This document shows, piece by piece, positions 24,395 through 39,300 of a stretch of DNA of 64,000 nucleotides (position 1 is the first letter of the stretch; each line of letters starts with the position of its first letter). Location of the stretch: positions 62,513,760 to 62,577,759 of the forward strand of contig CM057005.1 in the NCBI GenBank assembly GCA_029891345.1. Reading direction: 5' to 3'. A program made the position numbers and the translations under genes. Under the pieces are notes generated by a model, which had not been told where the DNA came from, searched no databases, and saw nothing but the letters and a program-made list of their open reading frames with translations. The stretch is from Dryococelus australis. Its lineage: Eukaryota; Arthropoda; Insecta; Phasmatodea; Phasmatidae.

Positions 24395-27300
24395 GAGAGT
24401 GAGAGAGTGAGAGAGTGAGAGAGTGAGAGAGTGAGTGAGTGAGTGAGTGAGTGAGTGAGTGAGTGAGTGAGTGAGTGAGTGAGTGAGAGAGTGAGAGAGT
24501 GAGAGAGTGAGAGAGTGAGAGAGTGAGAGAGTGAGAGAGTGAGTGTGCTCAACGTCAATCTACAAATTAAATTAAATCATTAGCCATGTATAAAATATTT
24601 ATGTAATTTAATTAAATGGTAGACATGTAATATATTGCTCCACTTTGGAATTAAATTACAGTATGCATTAGTGATATATTTGTAATTTTATTGATCATTT
24701 CAGACAGAAAGAAGTCACAAATTTGTATTAAATTCCTTAATATTATTTGGCAGGATATTTTTGAGTTGATTACATATATGAAAATCTTAAGTCTTTACAT
24801 ATTATTACTTATTTCTTTTAACGATGCCGAAGCATGATTGGGGTTGGAATAGCAGAATCAGAGAGATGTAATGAAGTTTGTAAATTGGCAGAATGAAAGT
24901 CATTTCCAAGAGTGTGAGTCATAGGTTTTAGGCTGCGCCACTTGTAGGACAAAACTCATTAATTCCACGATGTGGTGGATTCCTGGGATCGAAATCAAGC
25001 TGAATTAATTAAGACTCCAAAAACGGTGGAGAGACTTGCGAAAAGCAAAGAGAGTGACTCACCTTTATGTGATTGAGAATGTCCCTGAAGGACATCGTAG
25101 ACTGCTAACTTCCGTGTGCACTAGACACTAGATAGGTACTAAAAGGCAAGTAGGCCTAAGTAAATAATAAATAGTTGAGGCTGACTACGTATTGTTTGCT
25201 TTACTTGCTGTGCCAAAATTGGTAACATCTTCCTGCACCAGAAACTTACCAGAAAATGTTCGAAAAGGTGGTACGCACATTATACTGGTGACTCCTGCTT
25301 AATACATTGGAGGGGAACAAGGTGTAGTGAAGGATTTGGCCACTTGACAGCACTGGGAGCACCTCTGAGGCATAGCTAGGCACAAATTTAACTCTTACTC
25401 TTGTAGCTAATTGGGGCATGGACCTGGTAAATGCAAAAGTGATGGTTGTTCAGAGGAGAAGGGAAGGTATGACTTGGACGGTAGATGTGTCTGCAGGTCT
25501 CGTGCAGAGAAAGTAAATTCAGCAAGTGACGCTGTATAGAAGAGTGGTGGATCAAGTTTCGTGTGGGAGAGACTGTTCGACGAGCCGTTATCAGGATAGG
25601 TAGAATGAATAGGGCATGACGCTAAGTGCGCAGACAGGCAATCTGGTGAGAGAAAATGTCTGGAACATGGTGTGGGGCCTGGAAAAGCTACTGTTGCTCT
25701 GAACAGTCTTGACTGGCAGAGCTACAAAGTTTAAAAGCAGTACTGTAATAAAGGAAAAAATTCCAGGAAAAAATTTAAATTCCACAAAAATAACTTTATT
25801 TGCCCCGTAATTGCTATTAAAAAAATTCTTTCTGATGCCCAAAAATAAAAAAAATGCCTAAGGGCAGCACAAATTACCATGAACTGCTGCTATGGCCCAT
25901 GCTCTTGTCATCAAGAAAAGTTGGGCTGCAGGCTATTCGAGCAGTTGTTTGGTATTCAAGCCCTCCATGGATGCTCTCAACACAGTGTGCACATGCCACA
26001 ACTTGCAGGGAGGTTGTGTATTGGAGGGCTCTCATCGCTGGAGTTGGGAAACCACCTAAAACTGTTGGTGCTATACATTACAAACTGATAGGCTTGCTCT
26101 CTGTTATTGCTTTGTTAAATACTGTGATGCACAGCTTAGGTTCTTTTTTGTCAGGTAATATGCCCACATGAAGTAGCTCTCACCCAACCACACTTGGCCA
26201 CTGTCGCTGCTGAAATGAACAACCCCACCACTTCTTGCAGGGGCAATTGACTCTTATCGACTCACCCAACGTGTGTTGGACTGCTGCACATTATTTTCTC
26301 ATTTGTATTTAACTCTAGCTGTAAAATGATGCTGGTGATGTTGCGGTTTTGGTGGAAGAGAAGTAACCATCATGTAGGAAGATGTGATTAAATGACAGTA
26401 TTTAACCATGTGGTATTGGCTACACACAATCTTACTTACACATATCTGTTGGGATCAGCTTATTACATAATACATGTTAGCTACGTGATTTTAAGAAATT
26501 TTTTTTTTGCACATACTGTATTTCTTAATATGTATTAATATTAACAGGTGTCAAACAAAGATGTATTGAGTCTCAGTAGTACTGGTATTTAAACATAATT
26601 CATTGTGAAAATACTAAAGACAAATTGTTGAGGGTAAAATCAAATTGGTAAATACATAAACTAATGCAATGGTGTGTTGTCTTTCATGATATTGATATGG
26701 TGTGTTCAGCTTGAGTAGCTTGTTGACTGAGGTTACGTAAGTGTGTTTTGTTTATGTTAAGACAGTTGAAGTAAAGATGGTGGTGAATGAAATATAGGTG
26801 TTGTAAGGTTTCTGTATTATTTTGTTGTTCTCAGAAATAAAGTTAAGATGAAGTTACTTTTTCACAACAGGTTATGGGCCCAGAACACGGACTTTTAGTA
26901 TAGGTGTTGAAAATACTGTACTTTTGTGTAGGTTATAAAGTTGGCTTCGGCTGTATACCGCAGGTTCAAATCTTAACCTTAAAAATGGAAGTGAACATCA
27001 CCAAGTTGTGTTCGGAAAAGAACTGGAACACTTGGAAGTTCCAAACGAAGGTCGCCTTAAGAGTAAAAGGGGTGTTTGATGTAGTCACCAGAGAATGTAT
27101 GAAACCAGAACCAGGAAACTAAGACTATGAGAAACAATTGAAAGAATGTAATAGAAAGGACTTTTTAGCACAAGACTTAATTGTTCCAAGACTGGAAGAA
27201 GGACCAATGTCTCGTGTGCTGACATGCGATAATGCTGCAGGTATATGGAATAAATTGCCGACAGTTTTTGAAAGGAAGTCTGAAGTGAGTGTGCACTTAC

Positions 27301-30300
27301 AACAAAATTCTTCAATTTACATTTTTCACAAACAGAACGTGTGTCTGCATTAATATCCAAAGTTGAAGAAATAGCAAATAACCTAAAACAAGCAGGAGAA
27401 GCTGTGTCAGAAAAAATGATTATTACTGAAATTTTCATGACATTGCCACCTGGTTTGTCATTTTGTAAGTGCGTGGAAGTCAGTCCCAGAGGATAAACAA
27501 ACATTCAACAATCTGACGTCTAGACTGCTCGTCGAAGAAGAGAGGATGGAATCTTCAAAAGAGGAAGAGTCTAAAGCATTTGCAGCAAGTAATACAAAAA
27601 CATGTTTTGAGTATGGCAAGCACGGTCACGTTAAAGCCCAATGCCGTGAGTTAAACAATGTCACTTCCAGGGACCCACCTCGCTCCTTTTTCTGAACAAA
27701 GTTGGTCACTTGTAAAGAAACTATTTCAAACTCAAAAGGATTGTCAGAACAAGTGAAAATCTCAATGAAAGTAGGGGTGGGCCTAACAGAAAAGAAGAGA
27801 CTTTCATTGCCCGTGATTCCGCATTCTATTGCGACAAAAAGGAAAATGGATGGTTTATGGACAACGATGCTTCCGAACACCTGTGTTGTAAAAGAGAACT
27901 CTTTTCTTCGTATATACTTTCGGCATCAGGCAGGTTTGTTAAATTTGGTGATGGGAAGGTGTTAAAAGCTGAAGGCGTGGGTGAGGTTAAGTTGATATCG
28001 CGTGTAAATAATGATTATAACAAAATTACATTGCAGAATGTGTTACATGTGCCTGAAATGAAAATGAATCTTTTCTCAGTTGGGTCAGCTCTTGACAAAG
28101 GCTACACCATGATTGCAGATGACAGTTTTTCCTCGTTTCTAAACCAAGAGGGAGAAACTTCAGCAATAGAAGAATGATGCGGGAAACTGTATAACATGAA
28201 GTTTGAAACTGAAGAATACTTTTGCTTTGCAGCTGACAAATCTGATTTGTACTTGTGGCATGAAAATATGGTACACCAAAATCAGAAACAAGTAAAAAAT
28301 ATTCTGACCTCTTCAGAAATTAGAGTGGCAGGAAGCTGGGAAACGTTTTGTGAACCATGCATATTGGGTAAATAGACATGAAAGAGCTTTAAATGTATAG
28401 GTACCAGCGTTTTTAAAGTTGAAGTCATTCATGCTGACCTATGTGGACTGATGGAAACACCATCTGTTGGTGGTTCCACATGTTTCCTACTCCTTTAAGA
28501 TAACCATTCTCACTATCTATTTGTATACTTCCTAAGGCATAAAAGTGAGGTGAAGGACAAGCTGACAAAATTCATTGCACTGTGTAAAAATGAATTGGGA
28601 CAAGTTTTTGAAGTGTTCCGAACTGACTGTGGAACCGTTTCATCAATGCAGATATCAAGGAAATGTTATCAAATCTAGGTGTTGCCCACGAGAAAAGTGT
28701 ACCCTATTGTCCAGAGCAGTCTGGGAAAATCGAACGCGAAATGCGCACAATTGTGGAAGCTGCAAGGACAATGATGGCAGCAAAAAATACAATTTTGGGC
28801 AGAAGTTGTGAACACAGCAGTCTATGTCATGAACCGCACAGGGACAAGTTCAGTCCCTGGTAAGACCCTCTACAATTTGTGGTGCCAAAGGGACTATGAT
28901 GTAAATCTGTTGAAAGTGTGGGGATTCACAGCATGCATACATGTACCAAAGCAAAACAGGAAGAAATAGGACCCAAAGGCCAAAAAGGGAATCTTGGTCG
29001 GTTATGGAGAGTCCATGAAGGGACACCACATATCTCTACCTGATGAAGGCAAGATCCGAACCAGCTGTAATGTTGTCTTCCCATCTTTAGAAGACTGCAG
29101 GAGCGAGCAACATATTGGTGTGAACATATCTCGCACTGGCAGTGTGGACCCAGGGGATGTCTGTCAACCAGGACAATGAAGACACAAGTACATCATGTAC
29201 CTTAATGAACAGCCAAGACAGACAGTCTGAAAACCAGGATGATGAAGATGCAGAAGATTTTGGGGCTTCCTAGCTGATAATGAAGAAGAAAATGAATGCA
29301 TGAAACGAGTGAGTGACAAGTGCCTGCAAGACAGGACTACGCTACATCGGCCAAAAAGATTTGATGATTATGACCTCAGCCTCATATGCATCAGTGAATA
29401 TGATTGCCCTCTAACGTACCAGGAGGCTGTAAACTGTGACCAGTCCGAAATGTGGAAAGAGGCAGTAAATAGTGAACTCAAGACCTTGAAAGAAAACGGT
29501 ACGTGGATTGAAGTCGAAAAACCACCCATATATATGGCAAGATTAGTAGCCTAAGGTTTTCAGCAACAAGAGGTCTTTGGTTATTCAGACACCTATGCAC
29601 CAGTTGCAAAACTTTCAACTTTGCAGATGTCATTGCTGTAGCAAATCAAAAGGATATGCCTGTTCACCAAATGGACGTTACAGGTGCCTTTTTGTATGGA
29701 GATATAGATTAAATTGTGCACCTATCCAAACAGGCAGGCCAGAGTGTCAAAATGGAAAACACTGTTCTGCTATTGAAGTCTCTTTATGGGCTTAAAAAAT
29801 CCCCAAAATATTGAAACGAAAAGTTTGATTAAATCATGAACCAGGAAGCGTTTAATAGACTAATGAATGAAAGATATGGGGGAAGTGTCAACATTCCTGG
29901 GAATAAACATAAAACATGACATATCTTTGGGAACCACAACTCTGAACCAAACCGCATACCTTGAAAATGTGCTAGAAAAATTTAGTATGGCGGACTGTAA
30001 ACCAGTCTCCACACCTATGGACACAAACTTCAAGGCAAACCTTCGTGGAGCAAGAAACGGAGACAGAAACTTGGAACTAAAGTGTAGGCAGTTAATTGGA
30101 TGCCTCATGTATGCAAAGTTGGGCACAAGGCCCAATCTCTGCTGGGCACTATCATACTTAAGCCAGTTTCAAGGAAATGCTAGTGAGGAAATATGGACCG
30201 CACTTAAAAGGGTCCTACGTTACATCAAGGGGACAGTCAACATGAGCCTCATCTATTAAAGGGGTACACCCCAACTCCAAGGCTTTGTAGATGCTGATTG

Positions 30301-33300
30301 GGCAGGAGACCCAGAGAGTCGGAAATCTACTTCAGGTTACATTTTTAAATTGGGAAACTCGACAGTCTCATGGCAATAAAAAAATGGGACAGTAGTCCTT
30401 TCTAGCACAGAAACTGAGCACGTTGCATTAAGTGCAGCTGTCGCAGAGGCCTGTTGGCTAAAGAAATTACTTCAAGACTTAAGTTTGGATCACAAAATAC
30501 TAATTCTGTAAAGATATATGAAGACAACTAATCCGCTATCAAAGTGGCAGAAAATGCAGAAAATAAATGACTTGAGCACATTGATGTGTGATACCACTTC
30601 ATCAAGAGCAAGGTAAAAGATGGAACATGTTGTGCTACATCCTGAGTGAATCACAGGTAGCAGACCTCTTGACAAAGCCATTATGTTGACCTGCCTTTGT
30701 GAAGTTACGTGAGTGCATCGGAGTGCACTGAAAGAGGGACCTGGACTTGTGTTATGTTGTTGCCTTTTATTTAGTGTGTGTGCTTATTTTTGCCGCTGTT
30801 TCTTTCTTCTTCTTCTTTTACCCTACAATTTTTTTTGAGGGAGAGTGTTGAGGGTCAAATAAAATTGGTAAGTACATAAACTAATGCAATGGTGTGTTGT
30901 CTTTCATGATATGGATATGGTATGTTTAGCTTGCGTTGCTTGTTGACTAAGGTTATGTAAGTGTGTTTTGTTTATGTTAAGACAGTTGAAGTAAAGATGG
31001 CAGTGAATGAAGTATAGGTGTTGTAAGGCTTCTGTATTATTTTGCTGTTCTCAGAAATAAAGTTAAGATAAAGTTACTTTTTCACAACACAAATTATATA
31101 AGAAAAAATGATAAGCCAAATAATGGAATTTTGTAAAATGCCACTGTTTAAAACTTGTTAATTCTTGGATGTTTCAGCTGGCAACTCTGACTGAAATCAC
31201 TAAATTTTTATTTCATAGACAGGCTAAATTACTTTTTCAGTATTTGTCTCGGTTTTTATTTTCTAATCAGTAATCATGATAATGTAGAAATGTTGACGGG
31301 GTGGTAGATGTAGCTAAGTTGGCCCCCTTTAACCCGTTAGAATGGTCAGTTTAAAAAAATGAAAAACAAAATAATATAGCTCTTTCTGGAAAAAACCCCA
31401 CTTTAACGTGCAGTTTTCTAATTTTTTCTAACTTGTCTACCCAGTGGTGCATTTACATCCATAACAAAGCCTAAAATAAAATATTTTGCCACTAATGTGT
31501 GGCAGGGAGGACCCATACAATCTCAGCTATGGCATCAGCTCTCTTTGGCCCTGAATTTATTACTGTATATAGCAATAATTTAAAGTTATAATTTATATTT
31601 ACTTACAGGAACAAGCAGCTTTCCAGGAGTACCACAAAGCACTGGAAAGCATGACTGAAGAGAAATATGAGACTGCAAAAGAGATTCTTGAAAATCTCTT
31701 GCAAAGTAATCTTCTGGCTGAGGTAAGTGCATATAAAACTTGTTTGTTATAATATAGTCCATTCGCTGTCACTTACAATGTTTCTGAAGCCCTGCTAAAG
31801 TTCTCCTTCCAGGATATTTCTCTGCCTCATGTGAACAAAGCTTAACCAACTACGTATTGAAAATTGCACCAAAGGGACAGTGCACTGCATTCATGCACTC
31901 TCAGTGTAATAATATTTTGTATAAGAACTATTTCGTACTGGGCATTACCAACACAACTCATTTCTCCCGTTTTATTCATAAATATTATAATTTAGAAGTT
32001 AAATTTATATGAAAAATGAAATTTAACCAAACATTATATACCTTCATGTTAACAGAAATATAAAATGTTTGTGGTACATAATATAATTAGGAAACAACAA
32101 ACATACCATGCATCAGGTGATTTTTCAAAGGTTTGACTGTGTGAAGAAACCACGAATAGACTATAGTAGTCTTACTTCTGTACTAGACCACTGATTCCCC
32201 ACTTTGGACAGGCCAAAACTGTTTTTGCTTTTCTTGATGTACAGACAAGGATGCCATTATAATAATTTGCCATTGGTACCCCTGTCCATGTTTATTCTAT
32301 TGTATTTATTTTTCTGGTGAATAGGCTTAAATGTAAACACGCGTATGCAGTATAATTAGAAACTATTGATGTGTGTGAATTACACCTAAATGAAAATCAA
32401 GAAACCTATATGCTGTGTATGAATTCACTGCCATGTACCCTCGTTCACTTGTACTTGATATTTTTACTACTCAAAGTGCCTCACATCCTCTTGATTCCTC
32501 TAAAATGTTTAGTGTTGTGACGCATGACGTAATTTGCACTAGAGAATGCGGACTCCTATTTGCACGACTTGGCCCCATCTGAATATGGCAAGCCACGTGG
32601 GCAAGTCTCCCGCCAGTACTGGAGGCAGGACACCGGGAAACTCCAAGCTGTTAACAAGGCTTCAACAAACCTTCAACCCTGTGTTGCTAGCTTGTACTGC
32701 CTGCCAGAAATGGTAGAAAACCACCACATCATCGCCCTCCCTAAAGCAATGATATTCCGCTTCACCACACCAGTTATTTGGAGAGCGCACCATTTGAATT
32801 TTGCGCTGCAGGAGGAAATGGGCCAATCACCGGAAAGTGACGGCCTACTCAAGTGCCAGCAGTTCAGAGTTACATCACACCAGGCATCAAGCGACAGGCC
32901 CGATAAGCATCCATGGTCCATGAGTGTGACATCACAAGCTCCACCCCTAAGAGGCAGGGTCAAACCCCCACACTCCTCGAGGCACCTAAGATCTCTCACA
33001 ATCACTATAAAAGGCAGAATAGCCCGAGCCTCCAGAGTTGCTCAGGGTGTCTCATCGGAGTCACTTCCTCTCCAAGGCTGTGAAGGCCGGAGTCTACAAC
33101 TGTGGAGGTAGTCAGTGCTACACCCCTTCCTAGGCTGTGAAGGCCGGGGGTACCCTGACCAAGGACTGGCCGTCCTCCACCTGTGCCGCTAGTTGACAGC
33201 ATCCACGACGACGTCATCTCCTCCCAGGCCAGCAACTCCAGAATACACCTCTTCTGTAGCGTCTCCAGTCATCTCCAGTTGTCTCATCGTCCGTATACCT

Positions 33301-36300
33301 ACCTAAACTCTGCATCATTCAGCTTACCCAAGGTTATGGCGACATACTCTTTAGGCCCTAGCCCGGCCAACTGTACCACTCGAGTAGAGCTCTGTGCTTT
33401 ATAAAACTGTGAGGTATCTTATGGACATTCTCCATTAGGTAAAAGGATTCATGGGCTATAAGTAATTTAAACAAGAGTTATTTAAATGCACTATATTACA
33501 CCTGAACCAATTAATGTAACAGGTAGCCTTCACCTGAAGGTTGTAATTTTTACGTATAATTGATTTTAGCATTAATTATGTTCCAGTGTTTATACATGTA
33601 TTTAATATTAGCATTTATAAACGTGGCTTTGTTAATCTGGCTACTTTGTATTATCATTTCTGCCAAAGTTCTTAATGTATTAAAAGCCACAAGCAGACCA
33701 TTGAACAGGACTTATCACTTCTAGTTTGAAGGAACCTTGAGTCCCGTAGTGATTTTACTATTAGTCAGAATTATTTTGAATTCTTAATTACTTATTTTTG
33801 TGTATGTGAAGTAACTCCTGTTTTCGTGGAAACAGCCAAATGGCAGGTACAAGAACATCAAGTGGTATTCCGAGTTTGGCCAAGGCATCACACAGGGTAT
33901 TGCACTGGTCAGTTTTTGGGGGAGCCCTTCACTAGGAACCCAATACACCCTGGTACTTCAACTGTTCACATGATCTGCTGTTTAACCCTCCAGGCTGGAG
34001 AAAAGCCAGGAGAGGTTAAGAGACATCACTTGTCGAGTCTAGTTGGATATCAGGATCTACACTGTTAGGACCGCTACAGTGTTCCTGACTTTGTCCCCGC
34101 ACGTAAACCCACATGTCCCACGAAATATACACTGGCACCTTGCCCAAGAGGGAATAGACTCTTCGGCATGCTTAGAGCGTTGCTTGCAGCCAGGTATTTG
34201 AAGGCCACCCACTCCTCTCGTTCACATTCTGTGTACGAGCGTACCCTTACGATCAAATTATTTATCAGGGTTACATTCCCCAAGTCACAGACATCTCATT
34301 TGCCACATGACACCTCATCTAGTTCACTCTCCAAACAACGTGGATAGAACCCACTTATTGCTAGCTTGGGACTTGTGTGCAGCCCCTCTGGTGGCTACGT
34401 AGATGATTTAGTTGTGATTAAGCTACATCTCCTGTATGGCAGTCACACACTGGCAAAAGGGGTTCAAACCCTCGTCCACCGACTTAATTGGTCCGGTATG
34501 TTGCCAATATTCCAGGTGCAAGGTGGGGCGGTCTCCCCTTGTGTCAGGATGACTTAAAAGTTTGGTTTCACTTAGCGCAGGTGAATAAAGTTCAAGGCTG
34601 GGAGCTCACTACTAGATGACCGATGAGAGGCCAGGAAGCGAATGACCTCAGGCCACTATGCATACCCACTCACTGGCCACTCCCCTCTCTATCATATGTG
34701 ATGTGAAGGAGGGGAAAGGAGGGGGGGGGGGGCAGACCAAGGAAGAAGGTATGTGGAGGCAAGTGACCACTGAGAAAGCTGTGGCGGCACCACCATCGGG
34801 AGTTCATAACGTGAGCCACAGAAACAGCAGTGGCAGCTGTTTCAGCCTGGCTGGTAGATTACATTAAATTATTATTACAGAGTACTTTACTTTAAAGTAC
34901 TTTACACTTTAAAGTGATTTTTGATATCTGGCCAAATGCCATATTATTTAATGCGTGTTCTGTATAAAGTAATATTATTAATTGAATATGAAATTGAAAG
35001 AGCCTAGATGTTATTTGTGCCAAGATTTTGCTGTACAATGTGTGCAGTTGCACTGAACATCTAACATTTAACTCATATATAATTTCAGTTGTTATGGCTG
35101 GTGTTGTGGCCAACATACTGAGGGTTGCATGGCTAAGTGCATCCATAAGTGACCATTGGCTAAATCCTAGACCATTAATTTTGGTGGTGGGTTTCTTGCT
35201 GTCAACCTCATGTTGCAGGATAGCTCAAATATGCTCAATAATGTTCAAAACGTGACTGAGGGGGTCATAGCATGATCCCCTCAAACCTAGACGAATATTC
35301 CTCTAACCATAATGAGGGGATCTCTGTATATGTGATGGTCCATTGCCTGGTTAAGAGGGGTCCAACCTTTCAGGGTGAATACAGGACGTGAATGAGATTG
35401 CCACATCTCATCTGAAAGGATGTTGGCTTTGGTCCTAATGCTAGTTAGTAGTTCCTTGTTGACATGCAAGATCCATGGATTCATGGGGTTTTTCCCCACA
35501 TGTTGTCTTGCATCTGCCAAAATAAGGTGGAAACATTACTTATTGAACCAAGCTAAATATTTTGAGTTGTTTAATATTCAGTGAATCTTCCTGAACGCAG
35601 AAACTAGGAGTATAACTCTGTCTTGTAATAGCAACTTCAGGGCCTACCCAGGTTGGGTGTCAGTGTATATTCTGCAATCTTCACACTAAGGTGTGTCTTG
35701 GTGCCAGCATTGAATTATGATTACATTTGATGCACTGTTGTACATCTTTGACAGCCAGCACTGGACATGTTCATCCAAAAAATTCGGATTAATTTTTAGT
35801 GGCCAAGCTGCATAGTACATTTCACATTCTATTGTAAATCTTGTTGTTGCATTTTTAAGTGTTGGATGTGAAATTCCAAACATTTCCTTTATCGCCAAAA
35901 TGCTATTACCGTTCTTGTGTGCTCCTTTTACACCGTATTGTAAGTAATTTAAATCATGATAACATGTCGTCATTGTGCAAGCGATTCTGTGAGCATCCAG
36001 TTATGTTATTCGTTACATTATGTAGATATGTGGTTGATGCAACATGTACAAGGAAGTGCTGCCCAATGTTTAACAGAGGCTTATCGTAACAATTTTACTG
36101 AAACAACATTGTACCAGTGTATTATAAGAACCACAAGAATAGATGGGATGCAGAAGATTGAAAATATGTTGCTTGGATGGAAGCGCAATGGGATTTGTGA
36201 GCAAGTTCATAGCTTAGAAAAGTGTTCTAAAAGTACAGATTTTTTTAAAGTTGATTTTGCTTATAATTTCCACGTCTGATTGTTTATTTGCGTAGCAAGA

Positions 36301-39300
36301 TTTATTAATTAATTTTATTTGCAAGCCTATCCTCAGTAATTAGATAGCAATGTTATTTTCAGGACATCACCTATATATAAAATTTGCATATATTTTAATT
36401 TGTTAATTTTACATGTTAAAAGATAATTTTATTTTCTCTTAACAGTAAGTATTGCAGGTATTCAGAGGCTTTGGCCACAGAGATTTTTGTTAGTTGCATT
36501 AAAGCGTATATGATAGTGACGCCATAGGAAATGATGTAAGGGAATTCTGGTATTTTCCCAGTTTGTGAGGTGTCTTGGAGGCCCCGGCTACTCGATACTC
36601 TCTGACTCCAAGATGAAAGGACCGTCATAAGGCTATGCTGCTGAAATTGATGTTATGTTTATTCGTCTGCACTTCCTAAATGTTAGGAATGGTGTTTAGA
36701 GGCACCATAAGTGATAGCTCGGGCGGAGGCCCGAGATGCATTTTTAATAGAATTTATAGTTCAAGACTTCTGCTGCTCACTCCACTGCTGGGATGGCGAA
36801 CTATCTTCTGTGGTGGTAACGTGCAGCATAATCTTAGTGTGAGAAGAGATTGAAAGTTGTTTTGGCAGAAATTATCAATGTTAAAGAATTAAATTCTGCA
36901 AAATTAATGAATTTATTATTAAGAAGAACAAAATTGGACTTAATAAAATATATTTAATTTTGCATATAGGGCTAAGTCTCTTAAAACTGTCCAGTGGCCA
37001 CTATATACAGATCTTGTGTAATCTACTGAGCTATTACTGTAATTTCGAGTGAAGTTCAATTTTGATAATGCAAGTTAAGAGATCTACATTTCAGTACTCA
37101 CGTTAACCATTGGCTGGTCAATATCTTTTGAGGTAGTTAGGGTCTCCAGTTAGAACTACCGTAAAATTCATTAAATTTTTTAGACAGCAATATTTTACAT
37201 TATTTTGATTGGACCTCATTTCTACAATTTTTGTCATCAGATTATTGTTCCTGGATGCCAGTTTTTCCATGTAATAATTATTTCATTACTGAAACCTTAA
37301 TCTTCTCAATGTACGTTAAGGAATTATGCTTTCTTGTAGTTTCTCATTAATTAGTAGATATTTTCTTCAGTGTTTGCACGACAGTGTCTTGAATTATTCA
37401 TACAAATCCTATGAAAGTGTTATGTTTTGTCTTTCAATTAGCAAGGAATTTTGATATGTATCGTAAGTTTCACGATACCCACTATTCTTCCAACAGCATT
37501 CCCAGCCAAACTATTCTTCTTAAATGCTGTGCAAAACTAATTATCCTGTTGGTAATTGGTAAGTCCATTTTTCTTACGTCGGTTTGTGTCGGGGAATCTA
37601 ACCGTCATGGACCTCCTTGTTGATGCCACGCACAAAGAGAAAATAAGCTGCATACTGGTAACAAGCCATTTCATTCCATGATTACCCAATACTTTCTTTC
37701 TTACATTGTATAAAACTTGAAATTTTTTATTTTTTTCACTGAAAAAAATATATTAATTTATGCAGAGGGTTTACTACAAACACGCACCTACACAACTACA
37801 TATTCCCGTACATATGAATTATACACGCACATGCACTCTTAATTATCCAATTATTTATTCAGCTAGTCCTATAACCTACAGTGGGTGTATATAAATACAA
37901 AGTTGTTGAATTTGATGCCACATTTAACAAAGTTATTTTTACATTGCAGAAGTCTGGCAAGCACTGTTATGGATATTCTTGCATTGGACCCAATAATAGA
38001 CATTGACACAATGATGCTTTCATTAGGTTTTTTGGCAAAGGCATGGTGATATGATGACTTTCATAGTAATGTGAACACACATTTACTTGCTATTGTGCAA
38101 CAGCTTGTGTGAACTATATATTGTTATATTTTAAGCTTTTTAGTTTATAAATCCAAATACTATTTAGTTTAAAAAATATGTTTGTGAGGATTGTACTCAA
38201 TGGGTTAGAGCTACTCTATAGTCGACTCGAAGCTTAACCCTTCCATGATTTGACACATTATTATTTACCTTTTGGACTTTACACATATTACATTAACTGG
38301 AAACATATGGCAGGAGCTAGCACTTAATTCATTTAAGTTAATTTAATGAAGCCTAATATAAAGCCACCATTGTGGTTATTTACTAGACAGATTTTTCCCA
38401 TCTTGCATGATGCGGAAGGCTGATTTGTAAACTGGCTACGGCGGTCGCCACATCGTCATCCTTCTGGCTCTCTGGAACGTCTTCCCCGGTTGGCTTCGAG
38501 GCGAGAACAGACCTCCTTCCTGTCATCTCGTTCGCCTATATCATGCTGCAGTGGCCTCATTATTTGTCTGGCCATGATTTGGCAATTGTGTGTACTTTAG
38601 AATGGCACATTCGTGCAAGAATTATTAGATATGGCTTGCCACAGTTGTCTATTACATAACAATATGTAGTAGCTGTTTGCGTTCTTCATCTTTAGGCTGG
38701 AATTATACCCTGTATCAAATTTACTTTATACAGTCAAAGTAAAATTCCAGTGGACTGATTAATTTTAATGACTGTACCTTATCCTGTGGCCTTGGCAGTC
38801 CAGAACAGCTACATGTAATGACTGATGGTGTTGCAGGTCAAGAAGCCTGAAAACTCGGAAGGTTTTTCTCAGCCTGTTGTTGCTTTGAAGTATTGTTGCT
38901 TGAAGAATATGGGAACGGTACTAGAGCATTTGGACGATCTCGAAAATTCTCTGAAGCACTACTTCAAGGTTGGTTGTGCATGTTGCTGACATTGACCATT
39001 GTGCACATGTGGGTTTAATTAGTAAAAGTAATGTGTATTTTTTAATGTTTATCTTGAAGATCATTTGTCTTTGTATGTTATGTGAGTGAATAAAGAACAA
39101 TTCCAGGAGAAATTTGTGTACTTGTAACACTATTTTTCAGGACTGCCTGTTCCTGGGTTTTAGAAAATTCCAACAGCAATGTGTGTAAATGTGCTTGATG
39201 AGACCTATCCCTCTAAATTGTTTCAAAATGTTAGCTGAAGTGGTGTATTTCAATGCATGCTTCTCTCTCTGAATATGCATTTATCCATCATGCAAAAATA

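Larger units (their letters stand above)
26626..31089 (+). mobile_element. Complete copia-type LTR retrotransposon, inactive, in CABIN1 intron 1
   Basis: 4,464 bp with two 244-bp LTRs (TGTTGAGGG...CACAACA) and a 5-bp target duplication CAAAT (26621-26625 and 31090-31094). The order gag, protease, integrase, reverse transcriptase, RNase H is that of Ty1/copia elements. It lies in the sense direction of CABIN1. Many stops and frameshifts and a deletion in the polymerase core make it non-functional. The two LTRs differ at roughly 18 of 244 sites by eye, so the insertion is old. Confidence 0.95.

Noticed and set aside
24358-24558. Ser-Leu-His-Thr repeat protein on the minus strand
   Set aside because: Pure translation of the GA/GAGT microsatellite.
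32560-33111. 183-codon open frame, among the longest in the window
   Set aside because: It lies across an LTR-like promoter (TATA at 33005), has no recognisable domain, and the opposite strand is also open there; GC-rich repeat DNA explains its length.
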